Source: DASYXT01 sp035934555 (GTDB taxonomy: Bacteria; Verrucomicrobiota; Verrucomicrobiia; Limisphaerales; UBA8199). From it: a DNA stretch of 64,000 nt. The DNA lies in the NCBI GenBank assembly GCA_035934555.1, contig DASYXT010000096.1, forward strand, positions 62,001 through 126,000, read 5' to 3'. Numbering within the stretch: the first letter of the stretch is position 1; the number at the start of each line of letters is the position of its first letter. The notes under the pieces were generated by a model, which ran no database searches, was not told the origin of the DNA, and saw only the letters and a program-made list of their open reading frames with translations. A program made the position numbers and the translations under genes. This document shows, piece by piece, positions 16,991 to 25,176 of the stretch.

Positions 16991-17983
16991 ATGAGCGAAG
17001 TCTCTTGGAGCGGAGTGTTCCCCGCGATCACGACCCAGTTCAAGCCGGACCAATCGCTGGACCTGGCTGCGTCGTCCGGCCACGTCGAGGCCCTGATCCA
17101 GTCGGGCGTTTCGGGCATCATTTTCCTTGGCTCGCTGGGAGAAAACCAGGCGTTGCTGCCGGAAGAAAAACGCCGCTATTTCGCCGCGATGCACGAAGCG
17201 GTCCACGGCCGGGTGCCGGCGCTAAGTGGCGTCGCCGAGGCGAGCACGGCCGCTGCTTGCCAGTACGTGCGCGACCTGGAACGACTCGGCGCGGATGGCT
17301 TTATGGTCATGCCGGCGATGCTGTACCGGGGCGATACGCAAGAAAACCTGACTCATTTCCGCGCGGTTGCCGGCGCAACGGGTCTGCCGCTGATGATCTA
17401 CAATAACCCCATCAGCTATTTCAACGACCTTACGCCGGAGTTGTTGGGCGAACTGGCCACAATCAGAAATTTTGTCGCGGTCAAAGAGAGTTCCGGCAAC
17501 ACCCGCCGCATCACTGACATTCGCAACCTGCTGGGCGACCGCTATGCGATATTCACCGGGGTGGATGACCTGGTGCTCGAATCTGCCATCCTCGGCATCG
17601 ACGGCTGGGTGGCCGGCAGCGGCATCGCGTTCCCGGCTGAGAACCAGTTTTTCTGGGACCTGACCCGCCAAGGCGAATGGGAGCAGGCTCGGGCGCTGTA
17701 CCGCTGGTTCACACCACTGCTGCACTTGGACGTACACACCAAGTTCGTGCAATATATCAAACTGGCGGTGCAGGAGTGCGGCCTGGGCAGCGAATGGGTC
17801 CGCGCGCCGCGCTTGCCGCTGACAGGACCCGAACGCGAGCAAATCCTGAAAACCATCCACGATGGAATAGCCCAGCGGCCGAAAATTCCGGCACGCCACC
17901 GCTCCCCGCGGCCCGGCGAGCCCGCACTGGGCCTCGGGGCAGCGCGGCCTGTGGCGGGCGACGCTTTGGGCGCAAGGTCATGA
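16991..17983 (+). CDS. DapA-family lyase, probable pyrroline-4-hydroxy-2-carboxylate deaminase
   Basis: A 330-residue class I aldolase-fold enzyme. In hydroxyproline catabolism this family deaminates and dehydrates delta1-pyrroline-4-hydroxy-2-carboxylate to alpha-ketoglutarate semialdehyde. The Schiff-base Lys165 (FVAVKESSG) and partner Tyr137 (LMIYNNP) are present, as is the GSLGENQALL loop in the position of the usual GTTGE. Other DapA-family activities (dihydrodipicolinate synthase, sugar-acid aldolase) cannot be excluded from this gene alone, but the downstream epimerase, dehydrogenase and semialdehyde dehydrogenase make this role the best fit. The last 30 or so residues are a Pro/Arg/Gly-rich tail not expected in the family. 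The stop overlaps the next start as ATGA. Confidence 0.88.
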   Translation: MSEVSWSGVFPAITTQFKPDQSLDLAASSGHVEALIQSGVSGIIFLGSLGENQALLPEEKRRYFAAMHEAVHGRVPALSGVAEASTAAACQYVRDLERLGADGFMVMPAMLYRGDTQENLTHFRAVAGATGLPLMIYNNPISYFNDLTPELLGELATIRNFVAVKESSGNTRRITDIRNLLGDRYAIFTGVDDLVLESAILGIDGWVAGSGIAFPAENQFFWDLTRQGEWEQARALYRWFTPLLHLDVHTKFVQYIKLAVQECGLGSEWVRAPRLPLTGPEREQILKTIHDGIAQRPKIPARHRSPRPGEPALGLGAARPVAGDALGARS

Positions 17984-18912
17984 AACGGGTTGCCATCATC
18001 GATTCTCATACCGCGGGGGAACCTACCCGTATCGTGGTTAGTGGCGGCCCCGCGTTAGAAGGGACCAGCCCGGCTGAAAAGCTGGCGAGCTTCCGCGAGC
18101 ATCACGACGCGTTTCGCTCAGCCATCGTCAGGGAACCGCGCGGTTCCGATGTGATGGTCGGCGCCTTGCTGCTCGAGCCACAGGACACTTCATGCGTCGC
18201 CGGCGTCATCTTCTTCAATAACGTCGGTTTCCTCGCCATGTGCGGGCACGGCACTATCGGGCTGGTTGCTACGCTCGCCCACCTCGGCCGGATCAGGCCT
18301 GGGGAGCATCGCATCGAAACACCCGTCGGTGTGGTCGCCGCCGTGCTGCACTCAACAGGTGAAGTCTCGATCACCAACGTGCCCAGTTGGCGCGCCCGCA
18401 AACAAGTCACCATCCAGGTGCCGGCGGTCGGACCTGTAACTGGCGACGTCGCATGGGGTGGCAATTGGTTTTTCCTGGCGGAACAGAACGGCTACGATCT
18501 ATCGCTCACCAACATTGAGCAGTTAACCGAAGTGAGTTGGCGTATCCGGCAGGCGGTCAATGCGCAGGGTTTTCCGGAAGTCGATCACGTCGAATTATTC
18601 GGCCCCCCCTCCACGGCCGGCGCTCATTCGCGGAATTTCGTGCAATGTCCGGGCAAGGCCTACGACCGCTCGCCGTGCGGCACCGGCACCAGCGCCAAGC
18701 TGGCTTGCCTTGCCGCGGATGGCAAACTCGACGAAGGCGCGGCGTGGGTCCAGGAAAGCATCATCGGTTCGACCTTCAGCGGGACATTCCGGTGGCTGGA
18801 CCGCCCGGCCGGAAAGGTCAGCCCGGTCATTACCGGGAAGGCTTTCGTTAACGGTGAAGCGACGCTGCTGCTGGACGAACGCGACCCCTATTGCTGGGGC
18901 ATTCGCGTATGA
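17980..18912 (+). CDS. 4-hydroxyproline 2-epimerase (proline racemase family)
   Basis: A 310-residue cytosolic enzyme that would interconvert trans-4-hydroxy-L-proline and cis-4-hydroxy-D-proline, the first catabolic step. Both catalytic cysteines of the epimerase type are present: Cys88 in AMCGHGTIG and Cys233 in SPCGTGTSA. A Cys/Cys pair separates it from the trans-3-hydroxyproline dehydratases, which carry Thr at the second position. IDSHTAGEPTRIV at the N-terminus is typical. The start ATG 17980 overlaps the upstream TGA by 4 bp and its own TGA overlaps the next ATG by 4 bp, so translation is coupled on both sides. Proline racemase is the alternative; context favours hydroxyproline. Confidence 0.92.
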   Translation: MKRVAIIDSHTAGEPTRIVVSGGPALEGTSPAEKLASFREHHDAFRSAIVREPRGSDVMVGALLLEPQDTSCVAGVIFFNNVGFLAMCGHGTIGLVATLAHLGRIRPGEHRIETPVGVVAAVLHSTGEVSITNVPSWRARKQVTIQVPAVGPVTGDVAWGGNWFFLAEQNGYDLSLTNIEQLTEVSWRIRQAVNAQGFPEVDHVELFGPPSTAGAHSRNFVQCPGKAYDRSPCGTGTSAKLACLAADGKLDEGAAWVQESIIGSTFSGTFRWLDRPAGKVSPVITGKAFVNGEATLLLDERDPYCWGIRV

Positions 18913-20051
18913 GCCAGAGTTACGATGTGATCATCGTCGGGGCGGGTATCGTCGGCGCAGCCTGTGCCGCCGAGTGCGCACGGGCGAAGCTTAAAGTCCT
19001 GGTGCTGGATCGCGGGCCCATTGGCGGGGGGACCACCGGGGCCGGCATGGGCCACATCGTCGTGCTGGACGATTCCGAAGCACAGTTGGCACTCACGTCC
19101 TTTTCCCGGCGTCTGTGGCACGAACTAGCCCCTGCCCTGCCGGCTGAGGTCGAATATGATCAATGCGGCACGCTGTGGCTGGCGGCCGATGAGGCGGAAA
19201 TGGCCGAGGTCCACCGCAAACAACAGAGCTACTCGGCTCGCGGGCTGCGGGTCGAGGTGCTCAAGGCCAAGGCGGTGGCCGCGGCGGAGCCAAACTTGCG
19301 CTCGGGAATGGCCGGCGGTCTGCGCGTTCTCGAGGACGGTGTGCTATATCCTCCCTGCGCGGCGCGGTTCCTCCTCGAGGAAGCCGTTCGCACCGGCGCC
19401 ACCCTCCGCACCGGCGTTACGGTTCAGGCCCTGCTGGCTGAAGGCGGCGTGGCGCTGGCCGACGGGTCAACCATTTCCGCCGGCATCTCAGTTAACGCGA
19501 CCGGCCCGTGGTCGCCTGAACTCACCCCCGGCCTGCCCGTCCGCAAACGCAAAGGCCACCTCGTCATCACCGACCGTTACCCGGGTTACGTCCATCATCA
19601 AATTGTCGAACTGGGCTACTTAAAAAGCGCCCACAGCTTCAATAAGGATTCCGTCGCGTTTAACATCCAACCACGCAAGAACGGCCAAATGCTCATCGGC
19701 TCTTCGCGCCAGTTCGATGCCGAGGATACGACAGTCGAGCAATCCATCCTTAATCGCATGCTCCAACGGGGTTGTCAGTATCTCCCTTCTCTGGGCTCCC
19801 TCTCTGCGTTACGCACCTGGACCGGTCACCGCGCAGCGACCCCCGATAAACTGCCGGTCATCGGCCCCAGCACGGAGCACGCGCGGCTGTGGCTGGCAAC
19901 CGGTCACGAAGGCTTGGGCATTACTACTTCGCTGGGCACTGGCCGCCTTTTGGCCGACCTGCTGTTGAACCGGAAGAGCGAAATTCCCACCGATCCTTAT
20001 TCTCCTGCGCGGTTTGCGAACGGAGCAACCACTCCGGCCACCCATGACTGA
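18909..20051 (+). CDS. D-hydroxyproline dehydrogenase, FAD subunit (DadA/HcnC-like, beta)
   Basis: A 380-residue FAD-dependent amino-acid dehydrogenase subunit, predicted to oxidise cis-4-hydroxy-D-proline to delta1-pyrroline-4-hydroxy-2-carboxylate. The Rossmann motif VIIVGAGIVGAACAAECA is at the N-terminus. The C-terminal GLGITTSLGTGRLLADLL is the second FAD contact typical of DadA/glycine-oxidase enzymes. The next two genes supply a small [2Fe-2S] subunit and a larger flavoprotein, which matches the hetero-oligomeric (alpha-beta-gamma) D-hydroxyproline dehydrogenase known from Pseudomonas and the HcnABC-like complexes. It overlaps the previous gene by 4 bp and the next by 8 bp. Confidence 0.9.
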   Translation: MSQSYDVIIVGAGIVGAACAAECARAKLKVLVLDRGPIGGGTTGAGMGHIVVLDDSEAQLALTSFSRRLWHELAPALPAEVEYDQCGTLWLAADEAEMAEVHRKQQSYSARGLRVEVLKAKAVAAAEPNLRSGMAGGLRVLEDGVLYPPCAARFLLEEAVRTGATLRTGVTVQALLAEGGVALADGSTISAGISVNATGPWSPELTPGLPVRKRKGHLVITDRYPGYVHHQIVELGYLKSAHSFNKDSVAFNIQPRKNGQMLIGSSRQFDAEDTTVEQSILNRMLQRGCQYLPSLGSLSALRTWTGHRAATPDKLPVIGPSTEHARLWLATGHEGLGITTSLGTGRLLADLLLNRKSEIPTDPYSPARFANGATTPATHD

Positions 20052-20292
20052 GCAGCTCCAGATTCGCGTCAACGGCCGGCCCGTGAGTGTCCCAATCGGC
20101 ACTGTCCTGGCCGCCGCCATTGCCGGCGCTGGTGTCGGCTGTTTCCACCGCTCGCCTCAAGGTCAGGCGCGCGCCCCGCTCTGTGGCATGGGTGTTTGCA
20201 TGGAATGCCGAGTCACCATCGACGGCCGCAAACACGTCCGGAGTTGCACCGTGCTCTGCGCCGATGGCATGGAGGTGTGGACGGATGAGTAA
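20044..20292 (+). CDS. D-hydroxyproline dehydrogenase, [2Fe-2S] subunit (gamma)
   Basis: An 82-residue ferredoxin-like subunit. Cysteines at 47, 52, 55 and 68 (CGMGVCMEC, then SC) form the plant-type [2Fe-2S] pattern C-X4-C-X2-C-X12-C. The beta-grasp N-terminus EQLQIRVNGRPVSVPIGTVL is like the small HcnA-type subunits. It would pass electrons between the FAD subunits. It starts 8 bp inside the beta-subunit gene and its end overlaps the alpha-subunit start by 8 bp, implying fixed stoichiometry through coupled translation. Confidence 0.9.
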   Translation: MTEQLQIRVNGRPVSVPIGTVLAAAIAGAGVGCFHRSPQGQARAPLCGMGVCMECRVTIDGRKHVRSCTVLCADGMEVWTDE

Positions 20293-21619
20293 GTCCACTA
20301 TGGACTTTGATGTTGTGGTCGTTGGGGCCGGCCCTGCCGGCCTGGCCGCCGCTTGCGCTGCCGCCGAGTCCGGCCAGAGTGTCGCCGTGCTGGATGAAAA
20401 CCCATGGCTGGGCGGTCAGATTTGGGGCGGCGAAAAAGCCAAGTTGTGCAACGCCGCCGCACAGAGGTGGTTCGACCGGTTCAAGAAATCTCGCGTCGTC
20501 CTGCTGAGCCAAACCGCGGTGATTGCGGCGCCCGAAAATGGTTTGCTCCTCGCCGAACAGAACGGTGAACCTTGCCAGGTTCGTTGGCGCCGCTTGATTC
20601 TGGCTACCGGCGCGCGTGAGTTGTTCCTGCCATTTCCCGGCTGGACCCTGCCCGGAGTGGCAGGCCCGGGCGGGCTGCAGAACCTGGCGAAACATGGCTG
20701 GCCAATCTCGGGTCAGCGGGTGGTCGTAGCGGGAAGTGGACCACTCCTGCTCGCTGTCGCTAACGGTTTGCGCCGCTACGGTGCTCGGGTCCTGGCTGTC
20801 GTCGAACAGACGCCCTATTCCAAGCTCCTCCGCTTCGGGCTTGGATTGTACCGGCATCCAGCAAAACTCTGGCAGGGCGCGCGACTGAAACTTGGGCTGA
20901 CCGGGGTCCCTTACCGGTGCGGGGCCTGGCCGCTCAAAGCAGAAGGCAATGACCGAGTGCAGCAGGTGACGCTCACCGATGGCACGCGAACCTGGACGAT
21001 GCCTTGCGATTATGTGGCTTGTGGCTTCGGCCTGGTGCCCAACGTCGAGTTGCCCCTGCTCCTCGGCTGTGAACTCGGCGAAGGGTTCACGCGGGTGGAT
21101 GCGGAGCAGGCAACAACGGTCCCGAATGTCTATTGCGCGGGCGAACCCACCGGCATTGGCGGCGCCGATTGCGCGAGCACCGAAGGCCAAATCGCCGGCT
21201 ATGCCGCCACGGGCCACGCCCAACGGGCCGAGCGCCTCTTTTCGGCGCGCAGTTCCTGGCACCAGTTTCGCCGCGCTTTGGCCGAAGCCTTCGCTTTACG
21301 TCCCGAATTGAAAACGCTCGCAAATGACTCGACAGTGCTCTGCCGCTGCGAAGACGTCACGCTAGGGCAAATGCGCAAGTACCAGGGCTGGCGCGAGGCG
21401 AAGTTGCACACGCGTTGCGGGATGGGTGCTTGCCAGGGCCGCACCTGTGGGGTCGCGGCAAAAGCCCTTCTCGGCTGGGGGATGGAATCGGTCCGGCCTC
21501 CGGTGCTGCCTGCACGCGTCCAAAGTTTAATTTCAGAAACCGTATGCAACGACTCGAAGGCCTCTCCTTTATTGGCTACGGCCGCGCCAACGCCTTCACC
21601 CGCCCTCGCCCAGCGCTAA
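20285..21619 (+). CDS. D-hydroxyproline dehydrogenase, pyridine-nucleotide-disulphide-type subunit (alpha)
   Basis: A 444-residue flavoprotein of the HcnB / sarcosine-oxidase-alpha type. It has an FAD site at the N-terminus (DVVVVGAGPAGLAAACAAAE), a second dinucleotide site mid-protein (RVVVAGSGPLLLAVANGL) and a C-terminal BFD-like iron-sulphur region with CRCEDVT and RCGMGACQGRTC. These are the features of the alpha subunit of three-component D-hydroxyproline dehydrogenases. The chosen ATG 20285 lies just ahead of the FAD motif. Its 3' end overlaps the following aldehyde dehydrogenase gene by 76 bp, much longer than the other overlaps in this operon. Confidence 0.88.
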   Translation: MSKSTMDFDVVVVGAGPAGLAAACAAAESGQSVAVLDENPWLGGQIWGGEKAKLCNAAAQRWFDRFKKSRVVLLSQTAVIAAPENGLLLAEQNGEPCQVRWRRLILATGARELFLPFPGWTLPGVAGPGGLQNLAKHGWPISGQRVVVAGSGPLLLAVANGLRRYGARVLAVVEQTPYSKLLRFGLGLYRHPAKLWQGARLKLGLTGVPYRCGAWPLKAEGNDRVQQVTLTDGTRTWTMPCDYVACGFGLVPNVELPLLLGCELGEGFTRVDAEQATTVPNVYCAGEPTGIGGADCASTEGQIAGYAATGHAQRAERLFSARSSWHQFRRALAEAFALRPELKTLANDSTVLCRCEDVTLGQMRKYQGWREAKLHTRCGMGACQGRTCGVAAKALLGWGMESVRPPVLPARVQSLISETVCNDSKASPLLATAAPTPSPALAQR

Positions 21620-23148
21620 ATCCCGCGACCGGCCAACGCCTGGAACCCGGGTTCTTCGACGCGAGCATGGCCGATGTGGAAGAGGCCGCCCGACTGTCTG
21701 CCAAAGCGTTTGATCAATTCAGTCGCTGGACTGTTCCGTTTCGGGCGGCCCTGCTGCGCCGCATCGCGGACCTGTTCGAAGCCAATCTGCCTGCCATCGT
21801 CGAACGCGCCAACTTCGAGACCGCCCTCCCAGCCGCTCGTCTGCAAGGCGAGGCTGCCCGCACCTGTGGCCAACTGCGCCTGTTCGCGACGCTGCTCGAA
21901 GAAGGTTGGTGGCAAGAAGCGCGTATTGACCACGCCGACCCGGCTCGCAAGCCTTTGCCCAAACCGGATGTTCGCTCGATGCTCGTTCCTCTGGGGCCCG
22001 TCGCCGTTTTCAGCTCGAGTAATTTCCCGCTCGCCTTTTCCGTCGCCGGTGGGGATACCGCCTCCGCGCTAGCGGCCGGCTGCCCGGTGATTGTGAAACC
22101 TCACCAAGGCCATCCCGGCACTTCCGAACTGGTCGCCTCAGTTGTTAACCAGGCTGCGCGAGAATGTGGCGCGCCCGAAGGCGTTTTTTCAATGCTCTAT
22201 GGCCCCGGTCGCGAGATCGGCATCGCTTTGGTTACACATCCGCTCATCAAGGCGGTCGGCTTCACCGGCTCGCGCGCGGGTGGACGCGCGTTAATGGACG
22301 CCGCCGCCGCCCGCCCGGTGCCGATCCCGGTCTATGCCGAAATGGGCAGCATCAACCCGGTCTTTCTCCTGCCCGGAGCCCTCGAAGCCTCGGCCGAAGG
22401 TCTGGCCAGTGGCCTGCACGCTTCGGTGACCCTTGGCGTGGGGCAATTCTGCACCAATCCCGGTTTGGTGTTTGTTCCGGCCAGTCCGGCGACTGACAAG
22501 TTCGTTCAAAAACTCCAGACCCTGATGAGTGCCACGCCCGCAGGCACCATGTTGACCGAGAGCATTTGCACCGAATACCACGCCGGGCTCAAACAGTTTT
22601 CGCAGGTCGCCGGTGTTCAACAATCGGGCTCACAAGCCGCTGCTGTGGCGGGGAACGGCTGCGCGGCTCAGGCGGCGTTGTTTGTAACCGATGCCGCGAC
22701 GTTCCTGCAGAACCGGTCGCTTATGGACGAGGTTTTCGGTCCTTCGACCCTGGTGGTCCGCTGCGCTTCGCGCGGAGAAATGCTCGCGGCCGCGGAAATC
22801 CTCGAAGGCCAGCTTACGGCCACCGTTCACGCCACTGAGGAGGAATTAGCCGCGTCCCACGATCTGCTTTTGCTTCTGCAAACCAAGGCTGGCCGAGTGC
22901 TTTGTAACGGTTTTCCCACTGGCGTCGAAGTTTGCCATGCGATGGTTCATGGCGGCCCTTATCCCGCAACGGCGGACGGACGCTCCACCTCGGTCGGCAC
23001 GCGCGCGCTTCAGCGATTCCTGCGTCCGGTGTGCTACCAAAACTTCCCCGATGCTACGCTCCCCGACGAGCTGAAAGAAAAAAATCCACTAGGGCTTTGT
23101 CGTTTGGTGGATGGACACATAGCCGCTGGAAAGGCCAATGGTAAATAA
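21544..23148 (+). CDS. Alpha-ketoglutarate semialdehyde dehydrogenase (2,5-dioxovalerate dehydrogenase)
   Basis: A 534-residue NAD(P)-dependent aldehyde dehydrogenase that would oxidise alpha-ketoglutarate semialdehyde to alpha-ketoglutarate, the final step feeding the TCA cycle. The catalytic cysteine is Cys303 (GVGQFCTNPG) and the general base is Glu266 (YAEMGSINPVF). The cofactor loop is at VGFTGSRAGGRALM. The KGSADH-type N-terminus (FIGYGRANAF, then NPATGQRLEP) supports ATG 21544, even though this lies 76 bp inside the upstream gene. GVEVCHAMVHGGPYPATAD near the C-terminus is typical of the subfamily. Last gene of the hydroxyproline operon. Confidence 0.92.
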   Translation: MQRLEGLSFIGYGRANAFTRPRPALNPATGQRLEPGFFDASMADVEEAARLSAKAFDQFSRWTVPFRAALLRRIADLFEANLPAIVERANFETALPAARLQGEAARTCGQLRLFATLLEEGWWQEARIDHADPARKPLPKPDVRSMLVPLGPVAVFSSSNFPLAFSVAGGDTASALAAGCPVIVKPHQGHPGTSELVASVVNQAARECGAPEGVFSMLYGPGREIGIALVTHPLIKAVGFTGSRAGGRALMDAAAARPVPIPVYAEMGSINPVFLLPGALEASAEGLASGLHASVTLGVGQFCTNPGLVFVPASPATDKFVQKLQTLMSATPAGTMLTESICTEYHAGLKQFSQVAGVQQSGSQAAAVAGNGCAAQAALFVTDAATFLQNRSLMDEVFGPSTLVVRCASRGEMLAAAEILEGQLTATVHATEEELAASHDLLLLLQTKAGRVLCNGFPTGVEVCHAMVHGGPYPATADGRSTSVGTRALQRFLRPVCYQNFPDATLPDELKEKNPLGLCRLVDGHIAAGKANGK

Positions 23149-23280
23149 CCATTGCTCGATGCTCAATTCTCAATCAATTGATGAGCTAATTGAAGAATTG
23201 AACATTGAGTAATGCTCATCGGTGATCACGTTCGCATTTTTCCGCCTTCGATGTTGGACGTGGGACGTTGGATGTTCGTC

Positions 23281-24921
23281 TTACTTCACCCCAGTCATCA
23301 GCCTCTTAATAGGCCCGGCGCACAACAGAAGCACCACTCCCGTTGCGCCTATCGTTAGCACAATCTGCAGATATTCCCACGGCATCCGCGCCACATTATC
23401 TGCGCTGAACGTTCCGGCAACCCGGCCCGCAATCAGGTTTCCCAGCGATGTGGCCAGAAACCAGGTGCCGAGCATTTGCCCCATCAACCGCCGCGGCGCC
23501 AGCTTGGTTACCGAGCTGAGTCCAACCGGGCTTAGGCACAATTCTCCCAAAGTGTGCAGCAGGTATGTAAACACCAGCCACGTCGGCCACACTTTATGTC
23601 CTGCTGCGACCGCCACCGACGCCCCGGCCATCACCAGAAAACCACCGCCAAGCAGCAGCAGACCCAAGCCAAACTTCACCGGCACGGAAAAATCTCGGCC
23701 GCGCCGCCCCAACAGCAACCACAGCGCCGCGACAACCGGCGCCAACGTGATTACGAAGATCGCCCCCAGGGATTGGAACCACTCGGCCGGAACGACCCAG
23801 TTTAACACAGCGCGTTGGGTGTAACGCGCGGCAAACAAGTTTAATGACGAACCGGCTTGTTCGAACCCCGACCAGAATATCGCCGAGGCAAAGAACAAGA
23901 TTACAATCACCGCCATCCGCTTCTTCTCAGTTTGGTGGAGGTGAAACCAGAGAAACACGCAGGCAAAGTAGGCCAAACCAATGGCGACAATGAGTTCAGT
24001 GGTTACCTCGGCCACCCGCACGGGATTGGGATGGAAAATTCCCAGGAAAGTCAGCGCCACACCCAGGCATATCGTTCCCAAAAGCCCCCACAGCAGCCAC
24101 CAGTCCCGTGCGCGGGCGCCTTCCCGGTGCCCCGGCTGCAACCCGGCGTTGCCAAGGTTTTTGCCCATCACCTGGTATTGCACGAGTCCCAGCACCATCC
24201 CCACTCCCGCAGCCGCAAAACCGTAATGCCAATTAACGCGTTCTCCCAGCGCGCCGCAAATCAGCGGCCCCAGCGCTGCCCCGAGATTAATCCCCATGTA
24301 AAAGACCGTGAAGCCGGCGTCGCGCCGCGCACCGCCTTCCGGGTACAGCTCCCCGACCATCGTGCTGATGTTGGGCTTCAACAAACCGGTCCCAATCACC
24401 ACCAGCATCAACCCGAGGTAAAAGCATTCGACGCGCGGAATCGCCAGCGTGAAATGGCCACAGGCAATGACGAGCCCACCGTACCAGACTGAACGTCGAG
24501 CCCCCAGAAAACGGTCTGCCACCCAACCGCCCGGCAGCGCCGCCAGATAAACGCCCGCGGTGTACAGCCCGTAAATCGCGGTAGCCACCTTGTCCGTCAG
24601 CCCCAGCCCACCCCGCGCTACCGCTTCGACCATGAACAACACCAGCAGCGCCCGCATCCCGTAATAGCTGAACCGCTCCCACATCTCGGTGAAGAAGAGT
24701 GTGTAGAGACCCCGGGTATGGGCCGCAGCCCCCGAAACTGAGCCGGGGTTATTCTCGATTGCCAATTTGCCGTCCGCAACGTTCAAGGTGATTGTCGGGT
24801 TGCGCCCTGAATACTGATCGGTATTGGCGCGGCCGCATAGTCCGTTTTTAACACTGCCCTTGTCATTTACAGCCAAGACACCGCGCGGCCGGGCTACACA
24901 ACCATGGCTTACGATGGACAT
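23281..24921 (-). CDS. POT-family proton-coupled di/tripeptide transporter
   Basis: An inner-membrane peptide:proton symporter of the PTR2/POT family. The diagnostic ExxERFxYYG motif is exact in TEMWERFSYYGMRALL, and about twelve to fourteen hydrophobic helices follow. FYMGINLGAALGPLICG and GELCLSPVGLSSVTKLAPRR are also typical. The start is uncertain: ATG 24921 gives 546 residues, TTG 24786 gives 501 and fits family length better, and the frame stays open upstream through a palindromic repeat to 25206. It converges on the hydroxyproline operon from the other side. Together with the secreted S9 peptidase it could import released Hyp-containing di/tripeptides; that link is inference. Confidence 0.9.
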   Translation of the reverse strand: MSIVSHGCVARPRGVLAVNDKGSVKNGLCGRANTDQYSGRNPTITLNVADGKLAIENNPGSVSGAAAHTRGLYTLFFTEMWERFSYYGMRALLVLFMVEAVARGGLGLTDKVATAIYGLYTAGVYLAALPGGWVADRFLGARRSVWYGGLVIACGHFTLAIPRVECFYLGLMLVVIGTGLLKPNISTMVGELYPEGGARRDAGFTVFYMGINLGAALGPLICGALGERVNWHYGFAAAGVGMVLGLVQYQVMGKNLGNAGLQPGHREGARARDWWLLWGLLGTICLGVALTFLGIFHPNPVRVAEVTTELIVAIGLAYFACVFLWFHLHQTEKKRMAVIVILFFASAIFWSGFEQAGSSLNLFAARYTQRAVLNWVVPAEWFQSLGAIFVITLAPVVAALWLLLGRRGRDFSVPVKFGLGLLLLGGGFLVMAGASVAVAAGHKVWPTWLVFTYLLHTLGELCLSPVGLSSVTKLAPRRLMGQMLGTWFLATSLGNLIAGRVAGTFSADNVARMPWEYLQIVLTIGATGVVLLLCAGPIKRLMTGVK

Positions 24922-24961
24922 GTGGATTGGAGGTATCAGTGACTTGCAGCGGGAGCTAAAT

Positions 24962-25093
24962 AAAGCGCCAGGGGGCTGGCGCAGTCCAAAAGCTGGCGCC
25001 TCATTCGGCGTCCAATCTGGGAAGGCGTCGCGCGTGTGCTTTGGCGCTATAGGTCGCGAAGCGTCGTGGACTGCGCCAGCCCTCTGGCGCTTT
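24962..25093. repeat. Palindromic (REP/BIME-like) element, copy 2
   Basis: Arms at 24962-24988 and 25067-25093 are the same 27-bp unit as in copy 1, inverted relative to each other with one mismatch (GGGGG for GAGGG) and a longer 78-bp centre. The arm order is reversed compared with copy 1. It lies in the 255-bp gap between the POT gene and the GNAT gene, and the POT reading frame is open across it. Confidence 0.85.
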
Positions 25094-25176
25094 TTCCCAG
25101 GCGCCCTGGCATACGGGGCGGTTGGCTGGACCTGCTTTGCATCGCCAACGATCCTGCCTCTGCTTAGTCTTAGCCC

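Noticed and set aside
16991..17983. DapA-family gene considered as lysine-biosynthetic dihydrodipicolinate synthase
   Set aside because: Its placement first in the hydroxyproline operon and overlap with the epimerase make the deaminase role far more likely.
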